From the NCBI GenBank assembly GCA_029637525.1, contig CP072660.1, positions 955,612 through 1,019,611 of the forward strand: a DNA stretch of 64,000 nt. The letters run 5' to 3'. The position numbers and the translations under genes are program-made. The stretch comes from Desulfurococcaceae archaeon MEX13E-LK6-19 (lineage in GTDB: Archaea > Thermoproteota > Thermoprotei_A > Sulfolobales > Desulfurococcaceae). The stretch's first letter is position 1, and each line of letters opens with the position of its first letter. Below are positions 33,948 to 42,815 of this stretch, one piece after another. Under the pieces are notes generated by a model. It saw only the letters and a list, made by a program, of their open reading frames with translations, was not told the origin of the DNA and made no database searches.

Positions 33948-36278
33948 GTGTTTTCCTTCGATAAACTAAAGGAGAGAAAAGGAGTTATAAAAAACATTGA
34001 TTATACAGACCCTGTTGTCAAGTATAGAGGTAGGAAAGTATACAAGCTTGCCAAAATACTTGTTGACAAAGAGAAGCTGAGTATAGACTATATAACGGCT
34101 GTCGATATCTTCTACACATTCTATCTCCCATATCCTATTCTAAAAGATCCTATGGAGATAAGTGATAAACAAGGCTTCACGTCATATAAGATAATATCAT
34201 CAATGCTTTCTTCTAAGCATATACATGATATTAGAGGAAAAAGTGTAGCCGATAGTCTTCTCAGTAGCATAGCTGCAGGGATCTTTATATCAGAGCTGGA
34301 GAATGAGCTACAAGAAAGTACTGGTAATGCTGAACAAAAAGTTAAAGACAAAGAACAGGGAATTGTTACGCGTGATGAAACCATTAAGAAAGTTGTTGAA
34401 CGTGCTTTAAGTAACACGAAATCTGAGATTGATGGTATTAGAAAACTTAGGTATGTTATCGAGGGACAACAGCCGGGCACAGTAAGTATGATGGTGCAAG
34501 AAGAGTATGCTATTGAGTTAATTAGACTTGCAAGAAATACGGAAGTAAAAAAGATACTTGAACTAATATCGGGAGTAAAGCCTTGGAGTATTAATATCCC
34601 AAAGAGAAAACGTAGATCAAAGCATGGAGAAATAACTGGATATGAACTAGGTAGAGATATCGAGAGAATTGTTGCCTCGAACCTTGCTCTGCCTGATGAA
34701 TTATTCTACTTGAGATTCCTTGAAGGAAGACTTCTTTTAAATCAGAAAGTATTATCACATAGCATGGGACCTATTTATGTTCTTGTTGACAAGTGTTTGC
34801 CTGGCGATACACTGGTTTACACGAGTACGGGTGGTCTTAAGCCTATTTCTGAAATAAGGCTTGGTGAAAGAATCCTCTCTGTTTCCCCAATAGGTAGTTC
34901 CTTAGTGTTTACTGTATCAAAAGTAGTCTCTATTAGACCTGGGAGAGCTAGGGAAGTGTATAAAGTAGAAACACCCATGGGAACTCTTAATGCTACAGGT
35001 AATCATGTTGTAATGATTGTTAGAGACAATATGCTTATTGAGACAACCATAGATAATATAGATTATGGCGATGAACTATTAATGCCAACGCCGGAACTAC
35101 TTAATAAAACATGTAGAGATAATTTTGCTGACCAAGAAGTAATCCTTCTTGGGTTATTGACTGGAGGTAAAATAAGTATAGAAGATGGTATCGTCACAAT
35201 ATGTTTTAGAAACAAAAACGTCATAGAGAAATACAAGGATGTATTGAGCACACTTGGCAATTACTATGTCTATGGAAACTGTATCTCATTACCGATTAAA
35301 GAAAAAGCAATTCAAATACTGTATAAGAACTATGAGAGTATCTTTAGGAATGATGATGTAAAGTCTATACCAGATTCTTTGACTAGACTGTGTGGGAGAT
35401 CCCTTTCGTTATTCTTGGCTGGGGTAATTGATGCTTGTGGTATTACTGCTAGTGATAAGATAATCATGGTTTTTAGGAACGGAATACTTGCCCGTCAAAT
35501 ACATCTCTTATTGCTCAAGCAGGGAATAATGAGTAGAATCATCGAGGAGTATGGTTCAAAAGTATTCAAGATAACTATAGATAGAAGTAACCTTGTAAAA
35601 CTTGTTAGAAAACTTCCTTTACGAAATATAAAACACGAAAACATTGCCTCAAAAGAAATAAGTAATGACTTAGAGCAAGCTAAGAAACATGATTTCTTGT
35701 ATACAGTTCCTATAACATCAATAAAGTCTGTAGGCGAAGAAATAGTCTATGACATAACTCTTGAAAACGGGAATAGATTCTTTGCAAATGGATTTATAGT
35801 CCATAATAGTGGGTCTATGGATGGAATCAAAATGGTTTGGGCAAAAGCAGTCGCTCTAAGTCTCTATATGAGAGCCCTTAAAGAACATAGAGAATTCTAC
35901 TTCAGGTTCTTCGACAGTATACCCTATCCTCTTGTGAAGTTAAGCAAGAAGCCTAGCACTAAACAAGCCCTTAAACTCATGGACTATATAGCCTCGATTA
36001 AGGGGAGTGGAGGAACGGACATATCAAGAGCATTAATGCTCGCATGTAATGATATAAGATCTGGTATTACAAAAGATGTAAGCGATATAGTATTGATAAC
36101 CGATGGTGTTGATAGAATAGCTGAATCACTGATCTCTCATAATTTAAGGAAAGCCAATGCAAGACTTATTTCAGTAATGATATTTGGTGATAATAGGTCT
36201 CTCAAGAGACTTTCAACAAAATACTTCTCGGTGAGGAAACTCGGTACAGAAGAGATCCTAAAGATTGTTGAAGCCTAG
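33948..36278 (+). CDS. VWA-domain protein (MoxR partner) interrupted by an intein
   Basis: 776 residues before splicing, 438 after. The N-terminal 270 residues are helical, as in CoxE/YehP-like MoxR partners. The VWA domain begins at PIYVLVDK (about 275-282), is interrupted by an intein (283-620), and resumes with SGSMDGIKMVWAKAVAL. Joined, this gives the MIDAS motif D-K-S-G-S-M. Later MIDAS pieces are GGTDISRALMLA (Thr) and VLITDGVDR (Asp). A GTG start two bases after the MoxR gene implies translational coupling. Function of the pair is unknown; the radical SAM gene downstream may belong to the same operon. Confidence 0.92.
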   Translation: MFSFDKLKERKGVIKNIDYTDPVVKYRGRKVYKLAKILVDKEKLSIDYITAVDIFYTFYLPYPILKDPMEISDKQGFTSYKIISSMLSSKHIHDIRGKSVADSLLSSIAAGIFISELENELQESTGNAEQKVKDKEQGIVTRDETIKKVVERALSNTKSEIDGIRKLRYVIEGQQPGTVSMMVQEEYAIELIRLARNTEVKKILELISGVKPWSINIPKRKRRSKHGEITGYELGRDIERIVASNLALPDELFYLRFLEGRLLLNQKVLSHSMGPIYVLVDKCLPGDTLVYTSTGGLKPISEIRLGERILSVSPIGSSLVFTVSKVVSIRPGRAREVYKVETPMGTLNATGNHVVMIVRDNMLIETTIDNIDYGDELLMPTPELLNKTCRDNFADQEVILLGLLTGGKISIEDGIVTICFRNKNVIEKYKDVLSTLGNYYVYGNCISLPIKEKAIQILYKNYESIFRNDDVKSIPDSLTRLCGRSLSLFLAGVIDACGITASDKIIMVFRNGILARQIHLLLLKQGIMSRIIEEYGSKVFKITIDRSNLVKLVRKLPLRNIKHENIASKEISNDLEQAKKHDFLYTVPITSIKSVGEEIVYDITLENGNRFFANGFIVHNSGSMDGIKMVWAKAVALSLYMRALKEHREFYFRFFDSIPYPLVKLSKKPSTKQALKLMDYIASIKGSGGTDISRALMLACNDIRSGITKDVSDIVLITDGVDRIAESLISHNLRKANARLISVMIFGDNRSLKRLSTKYFSVRKLGTEEILKIVEA
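34794..35807 (+). other. Intein with degenerate LAGLIDADG endonuclease
   Basis: The 338-residue insert begins with Cys (CLPGDTLVYTSTGGLKPISE, block A), has a block B GNHVVMIV with the Thr-Gly-Asn-His, and ends with block F/G VYDITLENGNRFFANG...HN before Ser+1 of the host protein. The middle has two LAGLIDADG-like motifs, LLGLLTGGK and LAGVIDACG. In active enzymes the eighth residue is the metal-binding Asp; here it is Gly and Cys. Splicing residues are intact, so protein splicing should work while DNA cleavage probably does not. Confidence 0.92.
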
Positions 36279-36304
36279 CTATTACTTACATGGTGATTAG
36301 TAGG

Positions 36305-37081
36305 ATGAGCTATGATCCTATTGAGAGGGCGATGCTTGTCTCAAAGAATGTTTGTAGGAATGTGGATGGTATTGAAGAGAGATTGTATTATAGGTTCCGT
36401 GGAGGAAAATGGTATGGCGGTATAGCGTCGGCTGATGTTATTGGATGTAATATGGCTTGTAAATTTTGTTGGGCGTACTACTTCAGAGATAATATCAGAA
36501 AGGGGAAGTGGTGTAGTCCTTATGAAGCAGCCGATAAATTACTCTACATAGCTTCTACGAGAGGATACAAGTATGTTAGGCTAACAGGCGGAGAACCAAC
36601 TATATGTAGAAAGCATCTTCTCGAAATAGCGGCTATTGTTTCTTCAGAAAAGAAGTACTTTATTGTGGAAACAAATGGAATACTCCTTGGTTATGATAAG
36701 TCCTATGCTGAAGAGCTTGCTAGTATAAAGAACATAATTGTAAGGGTTTCATTCAAAGGAGTTACGCCTGAAGAATTCGCTAGACTCACTGGTGCGAAGA
36801 AGGATGCTTGGTACCTTCAGTTGAAGGCGTTAAAAAATCTTGTTGATGCTGGACTCGAGCCTGGGGAGCAAGTCTATCCTGCTGCAATGATTGGCTGGAG
36901 TGATGAAAAAGATATAGAATGGTTCCTCAGTGAATTACGGAGAATACATCCTGCTTTAACTGATGTTGACTGGGAGTACATTATACTATACGATCATGTT
37001 ATACGGTTACTCAAGAAAATGGGGCTATGGCCTCCAAAAAGAGCTGTTACACCAAACGGTATACCTAGCTGGATGATATAG
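36305..37081 (+). CDS. Radical SAM protein
   Basis: 258 residues from ATG 36305, which has GGTGA at 36292-36296; an ATG at 36290 would add five residues. It carries C48-X3-C52-X2-C55 in IGCNMACKFCWAYY, the [4Fe-4S] site, then RLTGGEPTICRKHL (the GGE SAM-binding motif) and FIVETNGI. The overall layout is close to pyruvate formate-lyase activating-enzyme-like archaeal radical SAM proteins. No extra Cys cluster (SPASM) is present. It lies 26 bases after the VWA gene and may act with the MoxR-VWA pair. The substrate is unknown. Confidence 0.85.
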   Translation: MSYDPIERAMLVSKNVCRNVDGIEERLYYRFRGGKWYGGIASADVIGCNMACKFCWAYYFRDNIRKGKWCSPYEAADKLLYIASTRGYKYVRLTGGEPTICRKHLLEIAAIVSSEKKYFIVETNGILLGYDKSYAEELASIKNIIVRVSFKGVTPEEFARLTGAKKDAWYLQLKALKNLVDAGLEPGEQVYPAAMIGWSDEKDIEWFLSELRRIHPALTDVDWEYIILYDHVIRLLKKMGLWPPKRAVTPNGIPSWMI

Positions 37082-38012
37082 ATTGTGTGTTTTTATTAAA
37101 CTTTGCTTTATAGTATTCTATGTTCTTCTTAACAAACATAGCTATTATTAATGCTAATAAGTATATGGTCGGCGTTATAAAGTACAAGAAAATCCTTGTC
37201 CTATTAATGTTTTCTGCTGAAAACTCATAAAACGATACTTCTCTATAAGACAATTCCTTTACGTTACTGTTGGTGGGTACGAGTACAAATATGTATATTT
37301 TCTTGCCTATGAATGATTTGTTTAAATGTATTACGAAAAGATTAGATGGATTCATTTCTATTCCTTTAGTGAAATTCTTTGTACCGACAATTACGATGAA
37401 GTTTGTTCTATTACTTTCGAAAACCATGATCTTCTCTGTGTCAATATGTTCTTTGAACAAGTACATCGTGTAGTTCTTTGGGAGAAGAGGATATCCTATG
37501 GTACCAGCAGGATTTAATAAATGGAGTGTGCCTTTTTGTTCTCTTGCAATGGAATAAGGTATTGTAGAGAATAGTGATGCTATCAAGGTGTTAGCAAGAG
37601 CTAGCACAAGGGCTATTAGGAATGCTAATGTGATAATTGTTTTTGCACGCCCACTTAATTCTCTTAGGATGTAAGTCCATAAAATACCAAATACAATAAT
37701 ACCTGTGATTATCATGGAGACAACATAAATGTCTACACCTCTAGACTTCACGATAACATAGTCGTATTTTATCAATGGGGCGGGCTCTATTGTTGTCTGT
37801 AAAACCGGTCCTTTTAAGACAATTGTTGTAGTGGTTTCATTAGCTATATTCTTGTACAATATAATGTGTTCTAGACGAGGAGGTAGGCTAATAGAGTAGG
37901 TCTTATCTAATGGAAATGAAGCAACAGTTATTGAATAGGTATTATGTACTATGTAAAGTATCGTAAATGATGTTATTATCAGTATTATGAAAGCGATTTT
38001 CGTGACATCCAT
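37065..38012 (-). CDS. Membrane protein with large external loop, unknown
   Basis: 315 residues with an N-terminal membrane helix (about 5-25), a pair of helices in the middle (about 103-125 and 132-160) and a C-terminal helix (about 278-298) with a basic cytoplasmic tail. Two external loops (about 28-100 and 160-275) are beta-rich and contain several N-x-S/T sites. No family is recognised. ATG 38012 is used; the TTG just before it would add one residue. The 3' end overlaps the radical SAM gene by 17 bases in opposite direction. Confidence 0.65.
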   Translation of the reverse strand: MDVTKIAFIILIITSFTILYIVHNTYSITVASFPLDKTYSISLPPRLEHIILYKNIANETTTTIVLKGPVLQTTIEPAPLIKYDYVIVKSRGVDIYVVSMIITGIIVFGILWTYILRELSGRAKTIITLAFLIALVLALANTLIASLFSTIPYSIAREQKGTLHLLNPAGTIGYPLLPKNYTMYLFKEHIDTEKIMVFESNRTNFIVIVGTKNFTKGIEMNPSNLFVIHLNKSFIGKKIYIFVLVPTNSNVKELSYREVSFYEFSAENINRTRIFLYFITPTIYLLALIIAMFVKKNIEYYKAKFNKNTQSISSS

Positions 38013-38168
38013 CAAGAATAATCAACCTAGCTTATTTTCTTCGGTCTGCAGATATTTTAATATAACTTCTTTTCTTTATGGACAAGAAGAAATACTACTT
38101 GTCTCCGCTTGAAAATATAATGAGGTTATTCTTAACAGAATAGTTTACTACATAAAACAATGGCTATT

Positions 38169-38717
38169 TTACTTTTTGTTTAGAGAAAGAGTTAGTGCTA
38201 CCGCTATTATCGTTATGGCTTTCCTAATGGTTTCTGAGGGATCTGCTGGCGTATTTATTGTCTCTAAGACTATTTCCTCTGCAGCTTTTGCATCTCCACT
38301 GAGTTTTTCCAGTAGGATGATGGCATGGGCCTGGATAGTTTCGGCAAGTGCCTCAAGTATAATGGGTTCATTGTTCTTGAAGAGCTCTTCTTTGAAAACC
38401 ACTGACTCTATGAGAATACGTTCAAAGAGATCTTCTGTGAGCTCTGGTATAATATCCCAGAACGGGTGCTTGATTATCTTGTCTAGTTTCTCAACAAGAC
38501 CTGGAATATACTCGATGGGCGAAACAAGCTCTAGCCATTTATCGAAAGCAGCAGTTATGTATCTTATTGCTTCCTCCTTCCCCTTGTCATCGACTACAAG
38601 GTCTTTGTATACTGATGCGATAGATATTATGTCTGCAATAAAATACCCTATATCCTTTGGTGAAGGTGTTTGAATTATTGTTGTCTTGGTAGTATTTAGT
38701 ATGCTCTCCTCGGCCAT
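38169..38717 (-). CDS. Helical cytoplasmic protein, unknown
   Basis: 182 residues, almost entirely predicted helix with acidic character, and a hydrophobic C-terminal stretch (about 160-178) that could be amphipathic or a tail anchor. A long open frame on the opposite strand (38176-38673) exists, but its composition (Ser- and Met-rich) looks like an antisense shadow, while this frame has the Glu/Lys/Ile-rich profile of thermophile proteins. Function unknown. Confidence 0.65.
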   Translation of the reverse strand: MAEESILNTTKTTIIQTPSPKDIGYFIADIISIASVYKDLVVDDKGKEEAIRYITAAFDKWLELVSPIEYIPGLVEKLDKIIKHPFWDIIPELTEDLFERILIESVVFKEELFKNNEPIILEALAETIQAHAIILLEKLSGDAKAAEEIVLETINTPADPSETIRKAITIIAVALTLSLNKK

Positions 38718-38804
38718 GAACTAAGACACCGATTACTATGTTGCAAAGACTAACCCTTTTAGAACCTAGGATACATCATAAATTTAAATAGGGACATGAA
38801 GTGG

Positions 38805-38873
38805 GATCAGGTGGGGCGAAAATCTTCATAGCAAAACATTTTCGTGCTCCGACGCTGGCGTAATTCATCATCT
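38805..38873 (-). ncRNA. Box C/D guide RNA candidate
   Basis: On the minus strand: consensus C box ATGATGA (38871-38865), 13-nt guide ATTACGCCAGCGT, D'-like CGGA (38851-38848), 18-nt spacer, C' box ATGAAGA (38829-38823, six of seven consensus bases), exactly 12-nt guide TTTTCGCCCCAC, D box CTGA (38810-38807). The block lies in the 38718-38928 gap, is richer in G+C than its surroundings, and a TATA-like element is found about 30 bases upstream on the same strand. Confidence 0.6.
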
Positions 38874-38928
38874 ATATTATAGTAGTGAAGCACTACTTCT
38901 TATTCTTAAACTAGCTTTATACTAAACA

Positions 38929-39411
38929 CTAGGAAGACAGTATTGTTTTCACGCCAAGAGTTGCAATGAGAACTATTATTGATGCCATTAGGTTCCCTAT
39001 AATCACAGCAATGGTAGACTTGGTTTTACTCAAGTCCAGAACATAGGCTACTAGGCTGCCAGTCCATACGCCTGTTCCTGGTGAAGGTATAGCGACAAAG
39101 CATGCGAGTGCAAGGTACACATACTTGCTTCCCCTAATCTTTTCAGCCTTCCTTCGAGCCTTCTCTATACTGGCCTTGTATATTCTCTCAAGTAATGGCA
39201 TCTTAGTGAATATTTTTGGCAGAAACTCTTTCTCAATGTATGAGAGACCATAGATTAATATGGGAGCCGGTATTGATGCGGCAATGAATGCTAGAACAAA
39301 TACAAGAAGGGGATCAAGTCCTCCAGCTATGCCTACGGGTATTGCACCCCTCACTTCTACTATGGGTGAAAGCGCAAGCATTATTACTACTAGGTATAGT
39401 CCTATATCCAT
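38929..39411 (-). CDS. Small multidrug export-like membrane protein (COG2426)
   Basis: 160 residues with about five hydrophobic stretches. Two family hallmarks are present: PIVEVRGAIPVGIAGG near the N-terminus and AIPSPGTGVWTGSLVAY near 107-123, which form a pseudo-symmetric pair of re-entrant loops in this DedA-related family. The annotation 'small multi-drug export protein' is historical; transport function is not proven. It is divergent from the M28 peptidase gene, with 40 bases between the starts. Confidence 0.8.
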   Translation of the reverse strand: MDIGLYLVVIMLALSPIVEVRGAIPVGIAGGLDPLLVFVLAFIAASIPAPILIYGLSYIEKEFLPKIFTKMPLLERIYKASIEKARRKAEKIRGSKYVYLALACFVAIPSPGTGVWTGSLVAYVLDLSKTKSTIAVIIGNLMASIIVLIATLGVKTILSS

Positions 39412-39451
39412 ACTGTATACACCGTGGCTTAGTTACTGAGGTGTAGATACG

Positions 39452-41248
39452 TTGGTTCTTGTAAGCGAAATAGTTGAGCGAGCTAGAAAAAATTATCCTC
39501 GACACCTAACGTCGAGGCTCCTAGGCTATATAACTAGTCTCCACAGAATACAGGGATCGACAGGGCTATGGGATGCTGTCAAGTTTGTTAAGGAAGTTCT
39601 TGAGGAAAATGGTGTCTATGCGAAGGTCTTCAGGGTAGAGAACAATACTGCATTAGATCTATTGGAAACACCATGCGGATGGGATCTAGAATATGGTGAA
39701 ATAGAGATTTATGAGGACTCAAACAAGATCTTGAGTACAACGACTATTGAGCACCCTACATTAATTGCTGCTCATAGCCCTGGAGGTGAAGGTGAGGCAG
39801 AAATAGTTCATGGAAGCATTATTGATGGCGATAAGAATATTGAAGGAAAAGCTGTGCTGACTAAAGATAGAGCTTCACTAGCATACTATCTTGGCGTAGA
39901 CAAGGGTGTATCTGCTATAATATGGTATAGCCCTGATAGATTCCATTCAGCATACCCGTATACAGGTTTATTCCTTCCCAGCAAGCTTTTACGCGAAAAA
40001 ATACCTGTGATAACACTTCCATATAAAATAGCTTCGAGAATAATAGAGAAAATGAAGACGGGATCCAAGTACAGAATTCGCTGGAAGATACAGTCCAGAT
40101 ATCATGAACGCGGTCTACCAGTGCTTATGGCTTGTATAGGGGAAGCAGATGATACAGTGGCTGTGACTGCCCATATATGTCATCCACTCCCCGGAGCACA
40201 TGATAATGCAAGCGGTTCTACATCAATTGCTTTAGCCGCTATTACCCTGAATAACATTGTTAAAGAGAGTAGTCTCCAAGCAAAGATTTGTTTCTATTGG
40301 GTGCCGGAATACACTGGTACAGTAATGTTGTTTAAAGAGAAGCTCGTTAAGAACATTGTTGCCGCAATAAACTATGACATGGTTGCGTCAATACAATCTC
40401 TAACAGGTTCAACACTTCACTTAATAAGAAGCATGATATACCACATGGGTATTGCGACACCTGTTACAGATATGGTTATGAGGACAGTAATGACTCTAGG
40501 CAAGACTTTCCACGGACATCCAGGTATGGGTGCAATAAAGTTCGATGAAACACCCTATGGGTTTGGAAGCGACCACGATGTTTTCTTGATAAACGGTATC
40601 GAAGCTGTTATGGTCAATGAGTGGCCGAGTAAGTACTATCATACTGATATGGATGAACCCTATACTATTGGATGGCGTGAAATGGCTATCGAAACTCAAA
40701 TGCTTACATCGATACTATACATATTAGGAAACATCAATAAATACAAAAGTACCATACGTGAATATGCTAGAAACTATTATGGCTATTTAACGACATGGTA
40801 CGTAATGGAGGCAATTGCTCGGAATAAAGACCATAGATTCATTGAGTCAATACTACCTAGATACATAGGTAGAGCTTTAAAGAGAACAATGGGCTTACTG
40901 GAGGGAAGAAATGAGTTAGCACTAGAAACTGGTAAAGGAGTAGTATACAAGGGTGTATCAAATATCTCTTCACTAAAAATAGCATTGGAGCTTGGTATAG
41001 ATTTCTATAAAACGATATCAAAAGATAACTTGGTATCACAATTCGTGACAATAGTGTTGCCAGCACTAGCGAAGGGTAAACTCGAGGTAGAGCACATGAT
41101 TGATCTTTATCTTGCTGAGCAAATAGCCACGCCAGAGGATATAAAGATAGTCTATGAGGGAGAGAAAGGCTATAGGGCATTGAGAAAAATTGTGTATCAA
41201 GTTATTGCATGGCTTGAAGAGAAAAACCTCATTGAAAAACAAGAATAG
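39452..41248 (+). CDS. M28-type aminopeptidase-like protein (DUF4910-like)
   Basis: 598 residues, TTG start with GAGGTG upstream. The catalytic part follows the M28 zinc peptidase pattern: AHICHPLPGAHDNASG (His and Asp251), VPEYTGT (Glu287), INYDM (Asp310) and YYHTDMDEP (His near 405). A PA-like insert with a Gly-rich HSPGGEGEAE segment lies between about 100 and 200. A helical C-terminal domain of about 180 residues ends in a winged-helix-like segment. Archaeal members are annotated as aminopeptidases of DUF2172/4910 type. Lacking a signal peptide, it should act in the cytoplasm on peptides. Confidence 0.82.
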   Translation: MVLVSEIVERARKNYPRHLTSRLLGYITSLHRIQGSTGLWDAVKFVKEVLEENGVYAKVFRVENNTALDLLETPCGWDLEYGEIEIYEDSNKILSTTTIEHPTLIAAHSPGGEGEAEIVHGSIIDGDKNIEGKAVLTKDRASLAYYLGVDKGVSAIIWYSPDRFHSAYPYTGLFLPSKLLREKIPVITLPYKIASRIIEKMKTGSKYRIRWKIQSRYHERGLPVLMACIGEADDTVAVTAHICHPLPGAHDNASGSTSIALAAITLNNIVKESSLQAKICFYWVPEYTGTVMLFKEKLVKNIVAAINYDMVASIQSLTGSTLHLIRSMIYHMGIATPVTDMVMRTVMTLGKTFHGHPGMGAIKFDETPYGFGSDHDVFLINGIEAVMVNEWPSKYYHTDMDEPYTIGWREMAIETQMLTSILYILGNINKYKSTIREYARNYYGYLTTWYVMEAIARNKDHRFIESILPRYIGRALKRTMGLLEGRNELALETGKGVVYKGVSNISSLKIALELGIDFYKTISKDNLVSQFVTIVLPALAKGKLEVEHMIDLYLAEQIATPEDIKIVYEGEKGYRALRKIVYQVIAWLEEKNLIEKQE

Positions 41249-41250
41249 AT

Positions 41251-42195
41251 CTAGATTAAACGAGATATGTGATTTAGTATTGTAGTGATGTCTAGTGCCT
41301 CGGGGATACCTGCAGCTCTCGGATGCCCTCCGCCTCCTAGAGACATGGCTATACGTGCAACATCTATACGGTTGCTACGTAGACTAGTAGCAGTAGGATA
41401 AATGAATACGTAGAGATCAGCTGTAAGTCCTCGTTTTTCTATTTCTTCTTGGACTTCACCAGGGTGTACACGTGGGTCTATATCGTTTACAACGATTATC
41501 TTTAATCCCTTGACAGTGTAGACCAAATGCTTGTCGACGCTCTTCTTGATTAAGGCTTGGTATTCTTCCGATATTTGGTTGTATAGTCTTTCAAGCATGT
41601 TGTTCCATATGATTCCGTTGATGAAGTACTTGAGTACTTTATAACGTATTTTCCAGTCATACCATCTCAATATTCTTCTAAGCTTCTTTGTATACGATAT
41701 ACGGTTCAGGAATAGGTCGTCGTCGCGTGCGAGCTGGACGAGAGTATTGCTTGTCATATCATCTATGCCTATAAGAGTCTTTACTAGTTCGGCTGACACT
41801 TTAGATGGATCTAAATAGAGTTTTACACCAATTGACTTGAGAGCGTCTATTATCTCCTTCTTCCATACATGATGATCGATCCAATATACTTTTATCCCCA
41901 TATCTAAGGCGTTAGAGAGAAGAGAAACAATTGCCTCCATATCTTGAGGTGAGGGATTCAAGTCGGAGATAATAAGATTCGTGAAGGGCTGGATATAGAA
42001 TGATTTAGATAGTGCGTGGTTAAGATTTGTTGTTAGAGCTGATATTGTTGATAATCTTATTTTTGTAATTCTCGTCTTCGTTATATTTGTAGACCTAGCT
42101 ATGAGTGCCGCTGAGGCAATACCATCAATATCCCAGTGTGAGATGATGTATGTTGTGTTGTATGTGGTATTCAAGATCGCGATCCCTAATTGCAA
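41251..42195 (-). CDS. DHH family phosphoesterase
   Basis: 314 residues with the DHH/DHHA1 layout: HWDIDGIASAALIA (motif I), LIISDLNPS, YWIDHHVW (the DHH motif) near 108-115 and, near the C-terminus, GGGGHPRAAGIP of DHHA1. Related archaeal proteins are RecJ-like nucleases, nanoRNases or GINS-associated nucleases. The substrate is not evident and the size fits a stand-alone nuclease or nanoRNase. It begins at TTG, so the message may be leaderless. Convergent with the M28 gene. Confidence 0.87.
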   Translation of the reverse strand: MQLGIAILNTTYNTTYIISHWDIDGIASAALIARSTNITKTRITKIRLSTISALTTNLNHALSKSFYIQPFTNLIISDLNPSPQDMEAIVSLLSNALDMGIKVYWIDHHVWKKEIIDALKSIGVKLYLDPSKVSAELVKTLIGIDDMTSNTLVQLARDDDLFLNRISYTKKLRRILRWYDWKIRYKVLKYFINGIIWNNMLERLYNQISEEYQALIKKSVDKHLVYTVKGLKIIVVNDIDPRVHPGEVQEEIEKRGLTADLYVFIYPTATSLRSNRIDVARIAMSLGGGGHPRAAGIPEALDITTILNHISRLI

Positions 42196-42287
42196 CTCAT
42201 TGGATTACTGAAGATACAATTCAATTATTTGTACACGTTTTAGTAGATAAGCTAATCTTAATTAAACTTTACTAAAATGAGAAAATC

Positions 42288-42773
42288 TTATTGCTTATTA
42301 AGAAGCGAGTGTTTACTATGTAAAAGCTTGTTAAGTGATCTTATTTTTGTAAGCCAAGAAATGGTATCAAGCCATAATAGAATAGATAAACTAGTCATTA
42401 TAATCGTGGCAATTATGTCGACAGCATATTGTCTTACTAGTATATACAATAGTGTTGCTAGTGAAGAGAAAATCGCGTAGAAGAGTATTTTCGGCAGAAA
42501 TAAGCCACGAACGTAAATTAAATGTGATAAAATAGAAGAATGAGGTTTAACTGCAATATATCCTTCGTCAGTCTTTATCGCATAACCTTTCTCTACAAGT
42601 TTCTCCAAATGGTGCCTAGCACTATTCGGGCTTCTGAACCCTGCTCGTCGTTGTACTTCTCTCACACCAAGAGGCCTATTGCTTGTAAGCAATATCAGGT
42701 AAACATACAATGTTGAACCAGATAAGTTAAGTAACGGATCAAGGTCGGTGGCGGTAGAACTGTTTTGTTCCAC
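42288..42773 (-). CDS. Membrane-anchored winged-helix regulator
   Basis: 161 residues: an N-terminal winged helix (about 15-80, with LGVREVQRRAGFRSPNSARHHLEKLVEKGYAI) followed by two membrane helices (about 92-112 and 116-140) and a basic tail. This makes a DNA-binding domain held at the membrane. It lies 42 bases downstream of a gene for a single-span protein with an external domain on the same strand, so the two may form a sensor-regulator pair. Related membrane-bound HTH proteins are common in archaea; targets are unknown. GTG start. Confidence 0.75.
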   Translation of the reverse strand: MEQNSSTATDLDPLLNLSGSTLYVYLILLTSNRPLGVREVQRRAGFRSPNSARHHLEKLVEKGYAIKTDEGYIAVKPHSSILSHLIYVRGLFLPKILFYAIFSSLATLLYILVRQYAVDIIATIIMTSLSILLWLDTISWLTKIRSLNKLLHSKHSLLNKQ

Positions 42774-42815
42774 AGTGTTGTTCCCTCATTCATTCTTGAT
42801 GGTATAGTGTTTGAT

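Noticed and set aside
38176-38673. 165-residue plus-strand frame opposite the helical protein gene
   Set aside because: Its Ser/Met-rich composition is typical of an antisense frame; the minus-strand frame has thermophile-like composition and a better start.
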